A program made the position numbers and the translations under genes. The notes beneath the pieces are model-generated. The model did not search any database and had not been told where the DNA came from. It saw only the letters and a list, made by a program, of their open reading frames with translations. 64,000 nt of DNA from Alphaproteobacteria bacterium (GTDB lineage Bacteria > Pseudomonadota > Alphaproteobacteria > Acetobacterales > Acetobacteraceae): contig JAPLOI010000034.1 of assembly GCA_026400815.1 (NCBI GenBank), positions 1-64,000 on the forward strand, written 5' to 3'. Shown piece by piece: positions 8,111 to 16,396 of the stretch (positions are counted from its first letter, which is position 1; each line of letters starts with the position of its first letter).

Positions 8111-9874
8111 TTATCTCAACCCCACTTCCCGCGCCTTGATCTGCACCGCCACATGCCGCGAATACATCCGGCACTGGGAGAAGCTCCCGCCGGTGAACCA
8201 AAGCCCATCCTGGCCCGAGGGCGTCCACATATTCGCCAGTTCCTGCGCCGCGTGGTCGAACCCCCACACCTGCCCCACCTTCGCGGCCACCTCGGCCCCG
8301 AAGAAGACAGGCACCATCGCATCCTGCCCCTTGTAGCCGGTCGCCAGCACCGCCAGCTCCGACGCCACCACGCGCCCGTCCTTCATCCGCACCCCACCCG
8401 CGAAGAACGAGTCGATATCGGAATACTGGATCAACCCGATCTCGCCACGGATCAGCAGCTCGGAGCAGCCAACGTTGAAATAATACCCGCCACCGCGCGA
8501 GCGATACTTCAGCGGCCAGCCGGTCCCGTCCTCGCCGAACTCCAGCTTGAACCCGATCCGCTCCAGCCCTTCCAGCATCTCGCGGTCCAGCTCGCGGGAT
8601 TTCGCCGTCAGCAGCTTGTGCGCCTGCTTAATCACCGGCAGCGGCACAGAGGTGTTCACCAGGTCGCGATCCTCCAGCGACGGGCCATGGCCATAGTAGA
8701 TGCCATCGTACAGCTGCGCCGCCGGCTCCACATTGGTCACCAGCGTCGGGCTGCGCTGCACCATCGTCACCAGCGCGCCGTTGCCATGCAGGTCCTGCGC
8801 GATGTCATGGGCACTCGTGCCGGTCCCGAACACCAGCACGGGCTTGCCGCGATATTCCGCGCCATTGCCGAACTTGGAGGAATGCACCACCCGCCCACCA
8901 AACTTCTCCAGCGTCGGAATCACCGGAATATTCGGCACGCTGGAGACACTCGTCGCCATCACGATATGCCGCGGCCGCACCACCCGTGTGCTGCCATCGG
9001 CCATCTTCAGCCGCGCCGCCCAGCATTTCGCCGCCGAATCGTACGTTGCGCCCTCGAAGCTGGTCCGCGTCCAGAAGGCAATCTCCATCGCCTCCACATA
9101 CGTCTCCAGCCAGTTCGCGATCTTGTCCTTCGGGATGTAGCGCGGCCAGGTCTTCGGGAAGGACATGTACGGCATGTGGTTGCTGTACACTTGGTTGTGC
9201 AGCTTCAGCCCGTGGTAGCGTTTGCGCCAGTTGTCGCCGACGCGCTCCATGCGATCCACCACCAGCGTATCGACATTCAGCGCGCCGAGCGCCGCCGCCG
9301 CCGCCAGCCCGGCATGCCCGCCGCCCACCACCAGAACGGCGGGCTCCCGGTCATCGAAGCGCCGCGCCGCATCGCGCTTGTCCAGCCAGTTCGGCCCCTG
9401 CCAGTCGCGCTCGAAAGCCGGCTCCTCACGCGCCTCCCGCGCGCTCTCCTCGTCATGCCCGGCGATGTGGTCGAGCGAGGTCATCAGCGTCCACGCCTTC
9501 AGGCTGTCGGCATCGGAAACCTTGATCCGCAGCACCCCGGCGCCAACGCCCACGCGGGTCCTGAAGCGCAGGATCGCCTCCACCGCCGGCTCCCCGGCCC
9601 GCTCCACCTCGCGCGGCGGCGTGCGCATCGGGTCCACCTCGAACTCCCGCGCCCCCTGCGCCTGCGCACCGCCCAGCAGCGAAGCCGCAACATCGTCGCC
9701 GCTCCACGTCGCGATCTTCCAGCTCAGCGCCACGATATCGCGCCAATGCCCATCGTCGCGGAACAACGCCCCCACAGCCGCCGCGTCGCCGCCCTCCAGC
9801 GCCGCATTGAACCGCCGCAGCCACGCCTCGGCCACCGCCCGCGCCCGCTCCCCCGTCGAAACCATCACGTCCAT
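8111..9874 (-). CDS. Flavin-containing monooxygenase with N-terminal NTF2/SnoaL-like domain
   Basis: A 587-residue protein in two parts. Residues 1-150 look like a SnoaL/NTF2-type cone domain (AEAWLRRFNAALEGGDAAAVGALF, DDGHWRDIVAL). The remainder is an FAD/NAD(P)H monooxygenase of the FMO/Baeyer-Villiger (CzcO-like) type: the FAD Rossmann motif VVGGGHAG (184-189), ERVGDNWRKRY, and a second NADPH-type Rossmann motif VFGTGTSAHDIA near residue 350, then LATGYKGQD near the end. Such enzymes insert oxygen into ketones or heteroatoms. The substrate is not predictable. It stands alone between convergent and divergent neighbours. Confidence 0.87.
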   Translation of the reverse strand: MDVMVSTGERARAVAEAWLRRFNAALEGGDAAAVGALFRDDGHWRDIVALSWKIATWSGDDVAASLLGGAQAQGAREFEVDPMRTPPREVERAGEPAVEAILRFRTRVGVGAGVLRIKVSDADSLKAWTLMTSLDHIAGHDEESAREAREEPAFERDWQGPNWLDKRDAARRFDDREPAVLVVGGGHAGLAAAAALGALNVDTLVVDRMERVGDNWRKRYHGLKLHNQVYSNHMPYMSFPKTWPRYIPKDKIANWLETYVEAMEIAFWTRTSFEGATYDSAAKCWAARLKMADGSTRVVRPRHIVMATSVSSVPNIPVIPTLEKFGGRVVHSSKFGNGAEYRGKPVLVFGTGTSAHDIAQDLHGNGALVTMVQRSPTLVTNVEPAAQLYDGIYYGHGPSLEDRDLVNTSVPLPVIKQAHKLLTAKSRELDREMLEGLERIGFKLEFGEDGTGWPLKYRSRGGGYYFNVGCSELLIRGEIGLIQYSDIDSFFAGGVRMKDGRVVASELAVLATGYKGQDAMVPVFFGAEVAAKVGQVWGFDHAAQELANMWTPSGQDGLWFTGGSFSQCRMYSRHVAVQIKAREVGLR

Positions 9875-9993
9875 CGAAACCGTCCTTCTCCCGAACCCCC
9901 AAACTACCGGCCCGGCACCACCGCGCCAACACCCCGCCTTGCCCTCCCTCCCCGCCCCCCCTACCCTCCGCCCTCACCCCCGGAGCGCCTCCC

Positions 9994-10779
9994 CTGAGCC
10001 TGCTGCACGACCCCAGCCACGACATCGTCTTCGTGGGCGACATCCACCGCCACTGGCACCACGTCGAAGCCGGCCTCCAGGCCCAGCCCCGCACGCCGCG
10101 CCACGTCATCCTGCTCGGCGACATGGAATGCACCGCGCCGCTCGATCACCACGTGGCCCCCATCCTCGCCACCGGCGCCTCGCTGCACTGGATCTTCGGC
10201 AACCACGATGCCGATGGCGGCCCCAACATGTGGGCCAACCTGGCCGACCCCAGCCGCAACCCGCTCACCGCCAAAGGCGCCCTGCACGGCCGCGTCATCG
10301 AAATTGCCGGCCTGCGCATCGCCGGTCTCGGCGGCACCTTCCACACCCGCGTCTGGAACCCGCCCCAAAAACCCCGCCTCAGCAGCCGAGACCAGCTGCA
10401 AGCGGACATGGCCACCATCGGCCCAGGCTGGAGCCCGGATGCCACCGCCGCGCTGGCCCGCAACCTCGCCACCCTGGCCATCTGGCCCGAAGACGTCGAA
10501 TCCCTCGCCACAAAGCGCGCCGACATCCTCGTCACCCACGAAGCCCCCAGCAGCCACCGCAGCGGCGCCACCGTGCTAGACAGCCTAGCCCGCGCCATGG
10601 GCGCCACCCTGGTCGTCCACGGCCACCACCACACCACCTACCGCGCCACCGCGCCCGACGGCCTCCAAGCCCAAGGCGTCGCCGCCGCCTGGGGCACCAC
10701 CCTCGCCGGAACCCCCATCTGGCCCGGCGACAAACCCCGCCTCCTTCCCCGCGTCGAAGGCTGGCTCTACCAGGACTGA
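9994..10779 (+). CDS. Metallophosphoesterase
   Basis: A calcineurin-like phosphoesterase of about 261 residues. All the metal-site motifs are visible: DIH at the N-terminus, LGDMEC, GNHD, THEAPSSH and GHHH. The start is unusual: a GTG at 10033 would begin inside the first motif (GDIH) and delete the first beta strand, whereas the open frame continues upstream as SLLHDPSHDIVFVGDIH to a CTG at 9994 with GGAG 8 bases before it. I therefore infer a CTG start. It reads away from the monooxygenase gene. The substrate is unknown; phosphodiesters or nucleotides are typical. Confidence 0.7.
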   Translation: MSLLHDPSHDIVFVGDIHRHWHHVEAGLQAQPRTPRHVILLGDMECTAPLDHHVAPILATGASLHWIFGNHDADGGPNMWANLADPSRNPLTAKGALHGRVIEIAGLRIAGLGGTFHTRVWNPPQKPRLSSRDQLQADMATIGPGWSPDATAALARNLATLAIWPEDVESLATKRADILVTHEAPSSHRSGATVLDSLARAMGATLVVHGHHHTTYRATAPDGLQAQGVAAAWGTTLAGTPIWPGDKPRLLPRVEGWLYQD

Positions 10780-10780
10780 A

Positions 10781-10824
10781 GAAAGATTCTTCTTTTTGTG
10801 AACAAAAAGAAGCAAAAAAACTTC
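10781..10824. repeat. A/T-rich hairpin element, single arm
   Basis: Directly after the phosphoesterase stop: the palindrome CTTCTTTTTGTGAACAAAAA continuing to GAAG at 10812, then an A-run and CTT. It nearly matches the left arm at 54833, including the preceding GAAAGA. No facing arm is present here. Confidence 0.75.
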
Positions 10825-10840
10825 ATTTGTTCCAACCCAT

Positions 10841-10938
10841 GTAGGGCGGAACGCGAAGCGGTTCCGCCATCTTTCTTTCTCTCCCTTGCCTTGCTCCTCT
10901 GTGTCTCTGTGCCTCTGTGGCCACTTTCTTTCTTGCTA
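10841..10938. repeat. G/C palindrome element with one long arm
   Basis: The core GTAGGGCGGAACGCGAAGCG plus GTTCCGCCA is followed by a pyrimidine-rich arm (cccttgccttg, then ctgtggccactttctttctt). The same core and arm occur at 56194-56286. At 7935 only the core is present. It sits between the phosphoesterase and a decayed small gene that also has a relative at 56.4 kb. Confidence 0.7.
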
Positions 10939-10980
10939 GCTTACTTCTTTCCCCTCGGCGAAGCCGGGGAGAGCCGGAGG

Positions 10981-11192
10981 GGGGCACTTTGCCTCCTCAC
11001 CCGCCTCGAAGCCCGCACCTGGCCCACCACCACCCGCAAGCCTCGGCCGAGTACAACGAGGAAACCCGCCGCCGCATCCCCACCTGGCACGCCCACAACC
11101 GCGGCGCCCAGCCGCAGGCACGCCCCACAACCGCACGCGCCCCACCGCGCCCCATCCTCGCCAGAGAACGGGGCCCGCCAGGGTACGCCTAA
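10981..11192 (+). pseudogene. Decayed copy of a small Arg/Pro-rich gene
   Basis: The segment translates in one frame as LEARTWPTTTRKPRP and then, one frame away, as EYNEETRRRIPTWHAHNRGA and ARPTTARAPP. These pieces match, in order, parts of the 127-residue protein at 56383-56766 (WHATTTTRQAPSEYD, RRRIPTWRARNRGA, ARPITARAPP). The frame change and a missing middle section suggest a broken paralogue. An open frame of 91 codons can be read from a GTG at 10917 inside the upstream repeat, but only its second half is related. Function unknown. Confidence 0.5.
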
Positions 11193-11212
11193 ATTGTTGC
11201 ATGATCGAAACT

Positions 11213-12475
11213 CTATCCAACGGTATTCCGCGGCACATCCCGGAACGGCTTCTTGGTATCCTCGCTCGGCTCCCGCGGCATCCCCAGCACCCGCTCGGCG
11301 ATGATGTTCCGCTGGATCTCATCCGTCCCCCCGGCAATAGAAACCGCCGGCACCGACAGCAGAATCTCCGCCACCGTCCCGCCGGCCGCCGCCTCCGGCC
11401 CGGCCAGCAACGCCCCTGCCCCGGTCATCTGCGTATGAACCCGCGCCGCCGCCCGCGCCACCACGCTCGCCGCAAGCTTGCCCAGCGACCCCTCCGGCCC
11501 CTGCGGCTTGCCCTGCTCCTTCGCCGCCCGCGCCCGCCGCGCCGTCCACTCGGCACAGCGCGCCATCACCAGCAGCTTGCCCACTTCCTGCCGCACCACG
11601 GGATCATGGATCGCCCCGGTCTCGATCGCCCGCGGCAACACCATATCCACCCGGCCGGCACGGCTGGGGTACCAACGATACGGCTCCAGCGCGACAGCGA
11701 TCTCGTCGCGCTCCTCGCCATAGATCCGCTCCGGCCGGTCGCTGCCCTTCGGCTGCGCCCGCAACCCATCCGCCCCGCGCCGCTCATGCATCAGCGTCGT
11801 GTTCGTCACCGTCCACCCATCGCCCTCGGTGGAAACGATCATCTCCGGCGGCACGATCGCGTCGGTCAGGAACACCTGGTTGAAACTGGCGAACCCGTTC
11901 ATCTGCCGCAGCGGCGAAACCGAAACGCCCGGCTGCTTCATGTCGATGATGAAATACGAAAGCCCGCGATGCTTCGGCGCATCCCAGTTCGTTCGCGCCA
12001 GCAGCAGCCCCCAATGCGCCTTGTGCGCGCTGGTGGTCCACACCTTCTGCCCGTTCACCACCCACTGGTTGCCCTGGAACTCCGCCCGCGTCACCGCGCC
12101 GGCCACGTCGCTCCCGCTGCTCGGCTCGCTGAACAACTGGCACCACGTGTCCTCGCCGGTGAGGATCCGCAGCAGGTACTTCTCCTTCTGCAGATCCGTC
12201 CCGTGCGCCAGGATCGTCGCCGCCGCCAGCGTGCGAATGCCGATCCGCGCCACGCCGATGGCGCCCGCCTGGTCGAACTCCTCCTCGATCACCGGCACCA
12301 TCGCCTCGGGCATCTCCCGCCCGTACCACCGCGTCGGCCAGGTCGGCATGCCCCAGCCGGAATGCGCCAGCCGCGTCCGCCACTCCACCAGCCCCAGCGC
12401 CGGATCCCAGTTCGCCGCCAGCCAGGCCCGAACCTCGGCGCGCACCCCCGCTTCGCTGCCCATCGCCTCGCTCAT
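11213..12475 (-). CDS. Acyl-CoA dehydrogenase (second of a coupled pair)
   Basis: A 420-residue acyl-CoA dehydrogenase. FAD-binding blocks are visible: CQLFSEPSSGSD and WTTSAHKAHW in the middle domain, and GGTDEIQRNIIAERVLG near the C-terminus. A 25-residue polar tail follows. It overlaps the upstream dehydrogenase by four bases (ATGA), so the two are translationally coupled. Such pairs often form hetero-oligomers acting on bulky, steroid-like or aromatic acyl-CoAs; this is inference here. No CoA ligase or thiolase is adjacent in the operon. Confidence 0.9.
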   Translation of the reverse strand: MSEAMGSEAGVRAEVRAWLAANWDPALGLVEWRTRLAHSGWGMPTWPTRWYGREMPEAMVPVIEEEFDQAGAIGVARIGIRTLAAATILAHGTDLQKEKYLLRILTGEDTWCQLFSEPSSGSDVAGAVTRAEFQGNQWVVNGQKVWTTSAHKAHWGLLLARTNWDAPKHRGLSYFIIDMKQPGVSVSPLRQMNGFASFNQVFLTDAIVPPEMIVSTEGDGWTVTNTTLMHERRGADGLRAQPKGSDRPERIYGEERDEIAVALEPYRWYPSRAGRVDMVLPRAIETGAIHDPVVRQEVGKLLVMARCAEWTARRARAAKEQGKPQGPEGSLGKLAASVVARAAARVHTQMTGAGALLAGPEAAAGGTVAEILLSVPAVSIAGGTDEIQRNIIAERVLGMPREPSEDTKKPFRDVPRNTVG

Positions 12476-13590
12476 GGCGTACCCTCCACCATCGCCTGCA
12501 TCATTCGCTCCCGATGCAGCGTCGCATCGCCCAGCATCACCTCGCTCGCCTTCGCGCGCTTGAACCAGAGATGCGTCTCGTTGTCCCAGGTGAACCCGAT
12601 CCCGCCATGGATCTGCACCGCATGGATCGCCGTCTGCAGATACGCCTCCGATGCCGCCGCCTTGGCGATCGAAGCCGCCACCGCCACATCCGCGTCGCCA
12701 TCATCCAGCGCCGCGGCGGCGTAGTAGGCGGCCGACTTCGCCAACTCCACCTCCATCAGCATGTCCGCCTGCTTGTGCTTCATGGATTGGAACCCGGCGA
12801 TCACCTTGCCGAACTGCATCCGCATCTTGGCGTAGGCGAGCGCATCCTCGCGCAGCCGCTCCGCCCCGCCCACCATCTCATTGGCCAGGCCCACCGCCGC
12901 CTCGGTCATCACCCGCGCGAAAGGCTCCGAAGCGCCGCCATCCTCGCCGAGCAGCTCCGCCCGCACGCCGGCAAACGCCAGCCGCGCCAGCTTGCGCGTG
13001 GGATCAATCCCCTGCACCGCCCGGCGCGAAACCGCAGCCCCGTCCACCGTGAACAGCGACAGCCCCGCCTCCGTGCGCCCCAGCACCACGATCAGGTCCG
13101 CCGTATGCCCATCGATCACGAAGCTCTTGTGCCCATCCAGCCGCCAGCCCGCGCCATCGCGCGCCGCCGACAGCGTCGTCCCCTCCGCATCCCAGCGCCC
13201 GGACTCCTCCACCCAGGCCAGCGTGCCGACCACCGCGCCGGAAGCGATCCCCGGCAGCAGCGCCGCCTTCTGCGCCTCCGTTCCCGCCTGCAGGATCGCA
13301 CCGGCGGCCAACACCGCGCTGGCGAAAAACGGCGCGCACAGCAGCACCCGCCCCATCTCCTCCATCACGATGCACTGCTCGGAGAACCCGAACCCCTGCC
13401 CGCCATACGCTTCCGGGATGCGAACCGCCGCCAACCCCATCTCGGCATTCAGCCGCGCCCAGCCCTCGCGCTCCCAGCCGGCCTCGGTCTCCATCAGCCG
13501 CCGCACCTCCTTGGTCGGCGACCGCTCCGCGAGATACCCCCGCAGGCTTTCGCGGAATGCCTCCTGCTCGGCGGAAAAGCTGAACTTCAT
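12472..13590 (-). CDS. Acyl-CoA dehydrogenase (first of a coupled pair)
   Basis: A 372-residue acyl-CoA dehydrogenase starting with the canonical MKFSFSAEQEAFRESL helix. It contains IPEAYGGQGFGFSEQ, a less conserved middle domain (LAWVEESGRWD in place of the usual TE.. FAD motif), and QIHGGIGFTWDNETHLWFKRAK at the C-terminus. The weak middle motif against the strong one in its partner is the pattern expected of a heteromeric pair in which each subunit contributes part of the FAD site. It is divergent from the luciferase-like oxidoreductase gene across about 100 bases. Confidence 0.9.
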   Translation of the reverse strand: MKFSFSAEQEAFRESLRGYLAERSPTKEVRRLMETEAGWEREGWARLNAEMGLAAVRIPEAYGGQGFGFSEQCIVMEEMGRVLLCAPFFASAVLAAGAILQAGTEAQKAALLPGIASGAVVGTLAWVEESGRWDAEGTTLSAARDGAGWRLDGHKSFVIDGHTADLIVVLGRTEAGLSLFTVDGAAVSRRAVQGIDPTRKLARLAFAGVRAELLGEDGGASEPFARVMTEAAVGLANEMVGGAERLREDALAYAKMRMQFGKVIAGFQSMKHKQADMLMEVELAKSAAYYAAAALDDGDADVAVAASIAKAAASEAYLQTAIHAVQIHGGIGFTWDNETHLWFKRAKASEVMLGDATLHRERMMQAMVEGTP

Positions 13591-13689
13591 GGATTGATCT
13601 CCCCTGCCCCCAATCTAGCCCCGAAACGCCGGTTGCCCACCCCCCCGCGCTGCGCCCACACTCGCGCAAAACCACAGGAGGACCCATCC

Positions 13690-14559
13690 ATGAAGATCGG
13701 CATCTTCTCCACCTTCATGTCCCCGCTCGCCACGCCGGCGATGATCCGCGACTTCGGCCGCCGCGCCGAGGACACCGGCCTCGATTCCATCTGGATGGGC
13801 GAACACGTGGTGCTGTTCGACCGCAACACCTTCCCCTACCCCTCCAGCAAGGACGGCCGCATCCCGGTGCCGGAGGGCGGCGGCATGCTCGATGTCGTCG
13901 CCACCTTCGGCTTCCTCGCCGCCGCCACCAGCACCATCCGCCTCGGCACCGGCGTCGCGCTCGTTCCCCAGCGCAACCCGATGTACACCGCCAAGGAAAT
14001 GTGCACGCTCGATTGGCTCACCGATGGCCGCATCGATTTCGGCATCGGCGTCGGCTGGAACAAGGAAGAAGTGGAAGCCTGCGGCTACAGCTGGGAAGAC
14101 CGCGGCGCCCGCTGCGATGAGTTCCTGGAAGTGATGCGCCGCCTCTGGACCGAACCCGTGGTCGATTTCCACGGCAAATGGGTCAACATCGAAACCTGCC
14201 GCCTGGACCCGAAGCCGATCCAGAAGCCGCACGTGCCCATCATCGTCGGCGGCTACGCCGGTGCCGCCCTGCGCCGCGCCGTGCGCTTCGGTTCCGGCTG
14301 GTACGGCTTCAGCCGCGACCCCGCCGGCACGAAGGAGATGATCGCCCGCCTCGACGCCGCCTTCGCCAAGGAGGGCAAGAAGCGCCCGCCGGAATTCCAG
14401 ATCATCATGACCCCACCACCCGGCATGCTGATCGACGCGATGCGCGAATACGAGGAAGTCGGCGTGCATCGCCTGGTGCTGCACCTCGGCAACCAGCGCC
14501 CCGAACGCACCCAGGCCCGCCTGGCCGAAATCGCCCCGCTGGTCCGCGCCTACGCCTGA
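13690..14559 (+). CDS. Luciferase-like (LLM class) F420/FMN-dependent oxidoreductase
   Basis: A 289-residue TIM-barrel oxidoreductase of the luciferase-like monooxygenase superfamily. Visible blocks: GIFSTFMSPLATP at the N-terminus, SIWMGEHVV, TSTIRLGTGVALVPQRNP, DFGIGVGWNKEE, and the C-terminal VHRLVLHLGNQ. AGGAGG lies 9 bases upstream of the ATG. The family reduces or oxygenates small molecules with FMNH2 or F420H2; cofactor and substrate are not determined. It diverges from the acyl-CoA dehydrogenase pair and converges on the ligase gene, overlapping its end by ten bases. Confidence 0.87.
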   Translation: MKIGIFSTFMSPLATPAMIRDFGRRAEDTGLDSIWMGEHVVLFDRNTFPYPSSKDGRIPVPEGGGMLDVVATFGFLAAATSTIRLGTGVALVPQRNPMYTAKEMCTLDWLTDGRIDFGIGVGWNKEEVEACGYSWEDRGARCDEFLEVMRRLWTEPVVDFHGKWVNIETCRLDPKPIQKPHVPIIVGGYAGAALRRAVRFGSGWYGFSRDPAGTKEMIARLDAAFAKEGKKRPPEFQIIMTPPPGMLIDAMREYEEVGVHRLVLHLGNQRPERTQARLAEIAPLVRAYA

Positions 14560-16142
14560 GAGGCCAGTTGGGCCAACCGCCGCAGCGCCGCCAGGTCATG
14601 CTTGGCGCTCGGCAGCAGCGGCAGCGCCGGCAGCACATGCAGCCGGCGCGGCCGCATCGCGGTCGGAACGCTGTCGCGCAGCCGGGCGATCAGCAACGGC
14701 TGCACCTCGGCCCAGTCCCGCTCCGGCACAGCGACAAAGCCGTGCAGCGACCCATCGTCCAGCTGCACCAGGGCGGCATCGCGCACCCCGTCCTCCGCCC
14801 GCAACACCGCCTCGATCTCCGCCGGCTCCAGCCGCACCCCGTTCACCTTCATCTGCCGATCGGCCCGCCCGGCGAAATACAGCAACCCATCCGCCGCGCG
14901 CCGCAGCACATCCCCGGTGCGGAACACCCGCGCCCCGGGCAGCGCGGGATCGGGCAGCATCCGCCCCGGCACCACGCGGCCCTCCTGCAACTCGCCCAGC
15001 GCCAGCTGCCGCCCGCGCAGCACCATGTGCCCCGCCTCGCCCTCGGCCACCGGCCGGTCCTCTTCGTCCAGCAGCGCGTATTCCACCCCCGGCAGCATCC
15101 GCCCCACGCTGAGCGTACCACCCTGGGCCACGCGCTCGATCGGCAGCGACCAGTCGCTCACCACCATCGCCTCGGTGGAGGCATAGGAATGGCTGATGCC
15201 GCACCCCGCCGGCAGCAGCGCCCGCCACGCGGCCAGATCATCTGCCGGCAGACCGCTGCCGCCGATTCGCAGCAGCCTCGGCCGCGCCACCGCCTGCGGC
15301 ATCGCCGCCAGCCCGCGCAACGCGCGCAGCATCGCCGTCGGCCCGGCCAGGATCGTCGCCCCCTCGCGCGCCGCTAGCCGCACCACGCCGCCAGGCCCCT
15401 CGGCCGCGAAGCTCACCACCAGCTGGGTGCCGCCGCACAGCACGCCTGCGATATGCGCCGCCACGCAGGACCCGTCGGAGATGGTCGTCGGGATCAAATA
15501 GCGATCCGCCTCCGTCATGCCCTGCCGCTCGATCATCATCGAAGCGCGCGCCATCACGTTGAACGAAGACAGCACGATCCCCTTCGGTCGCCCCGTGCTG
15601 CCGGAGGTGTAATGGATCATGCTCGGCGCATCGGGATCATGCGGCACCGCCGCCACATCGCCATCCCCGGCCAGGCAGTCCGACAGCGCAATCGCCACCG
15701 CCCCCGCCCCCGCCGGCCACGGCACCTGCAAGGCCAGCGCATCATCGAACAGCACCGCCGCCGGTGCCGCATCCTCCAGCATCAACCGCAACCGCTCGGG
15801 CGGGTCGGCGGGATTGAGCACCACGCACACGCGCCCCGCACTGGCGCACCCCAAAAGGGCCGCCACGCCCTGGGGCGTCTGCGGCAGGAACGCCGCCACC
15901 CGCGCCCCCGCCGGCACACGCCGCTGCACCGCAGCCGCCACGCGGCGCACGATGCCAATGAAATCGGGGCGGGAGAGCCGGCCAGCCGTGCCCGCCATCG
16001 CCGCATGCCCCGCCGGATGCCGGCACGCCTCCTCCAGGCACGCCAGCAGCGGCCGCAACGCCAGCGCCAGCCGCGAAGCCGGCACCGCCCCCTCCTGGCG
16101 CCACACATCTTCCCGCGGCAACGGCGCGTCCCCCATTGCCAT
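14550..16142 (-). CDS. AMP-dependent acyl/aminoacyl ligase (adenylation enzyme)
   Basis: A 530-residue ANL-superfamily ligase. The P-loop TSGSTGRPKG is at about 179-188, the adenylate-binding SHSYASTEA in the middle, the hinge FRTGDVLRR with GRADRQMKVNGVRLEP, and a C-terminal catalytic-type lysine in LLPSAKHDL. It activates a carboxylic acid as an adenylate and could load it on the carrier protein encoded just upstream, whose stop codon overlaps this start (TGATG). It is the last gene of a five-gene minus-strand run. Closest in style to stand-alone NRPS adenylation domains or fatty-acyl-AMP ligases; the substrate is unknown. Confidence 0.85.
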   Translation of the reverse strand: MAMGDAPLPREDVWRQEGAVPASRLALALRPLLACLEEACRHPAGHAAMAGTAGRLSRPDFIGIVRRVAAAVQRRVPAGARVAAFLPQTPQGVAALLGCASAGRVCVVLNPADPPERLRLMLEDAAPAAVLFDDALALQVPWPAGAGAVAIALSDCLAGDGDVAAVPHDPDAPSMIHYTSGSTGRPKGIVLSSFNVMARASMMIERQGMTEADRYLIPTTISDGSCVAAHIAGVLCGGTQLVVSFAAEGPGGVVRLAAREGATILAGPTAMLRALRGLAAMPQAVARPRLLRIGGSGLPADDLAAWRALLPAGCGISHSYASTEAMVVSDWSLPIERVAQGGTLSVGRMLPGVEYALLDEEDRPVAEGEAGHMVLRGRQLALGELQEGRVVPGRMLPDPALPGARVFRTGDVLRRAADGLLYFAGRADRQMKVNGVRLEPAEIEAVLRAEDGVRDAALVQLDDGSLHGFVAVPERDWAEVQPLLIARLRDSVPTAMRPRRLHVLPALPLLPSAKHDLAALRRLAQLASQA

Positions 16143-16396
16143 CAGCCCTCGCGCGCGGTGACCAGCAGCCGCACGATATCGCCCACGGTCTCCAATTGGC
16201 CCAGCCCACCGGTATCCACCACCACGCCCAGCGTCTCCTCCGCCAGCGCCACCGTCTCCAGCAGCCGCAGGCTGTCCAGCCCGTCAACGTCGTAAAGCAG
16301 CGTCTCCATCGCCACCTCGGGCTGCGGCCGGTTCGTCACCCGCGCCACGATCCCAACCACCACGCCCAGCACCGCCTGGGGATCAAGCCTGCTCAT
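16142..16396 (-). CDS. Free-standing acyl/peptidyl carrier protein
   Basis: An 84-residue carrier protein. The phosphopantetheine serine is in GLDSLRLLE (Ser42), with helix II (SLRLLETVALAEETLGVVVD) typical of ACP/PCP folds. It needs 4'-phosphopantetheine from a transferase encoded elsewhere. ATG at 16396 overlaps the upstream stop (ATGA) and its own stop overlaps the ligase start, so all three genes are coupled. This is not the fatty-acid synthesis ACP context (no fab genes nearby), which points to a dedicated pathway. Confidence 0.85.
   Translation of the reverse strand: MSRLDPQAVLGVVVGIVARVTNRPQPEVAMETLLYDVDGLDSLRLLETVALAEETLGVVVDTGGLGQLETVGDIVRLLVTAREG

Noticed and set aside
8033-9997. 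Long plus-strand open frame opposite the flavin monooxygenase
   Set aside because: Arg/His/Pro-rich shadow frame without ribosome-binding site; the minus-strand gene has clear Rossmann motifs.
12514-13689. N-terminal extension of the luciferase-like gene across the acyl-CoA dehydrogenase region
   Set aside because: The extension is antisense to a well-supported gene. The ATG at 13690 has AGGAGG and starts at the family N-terminus.
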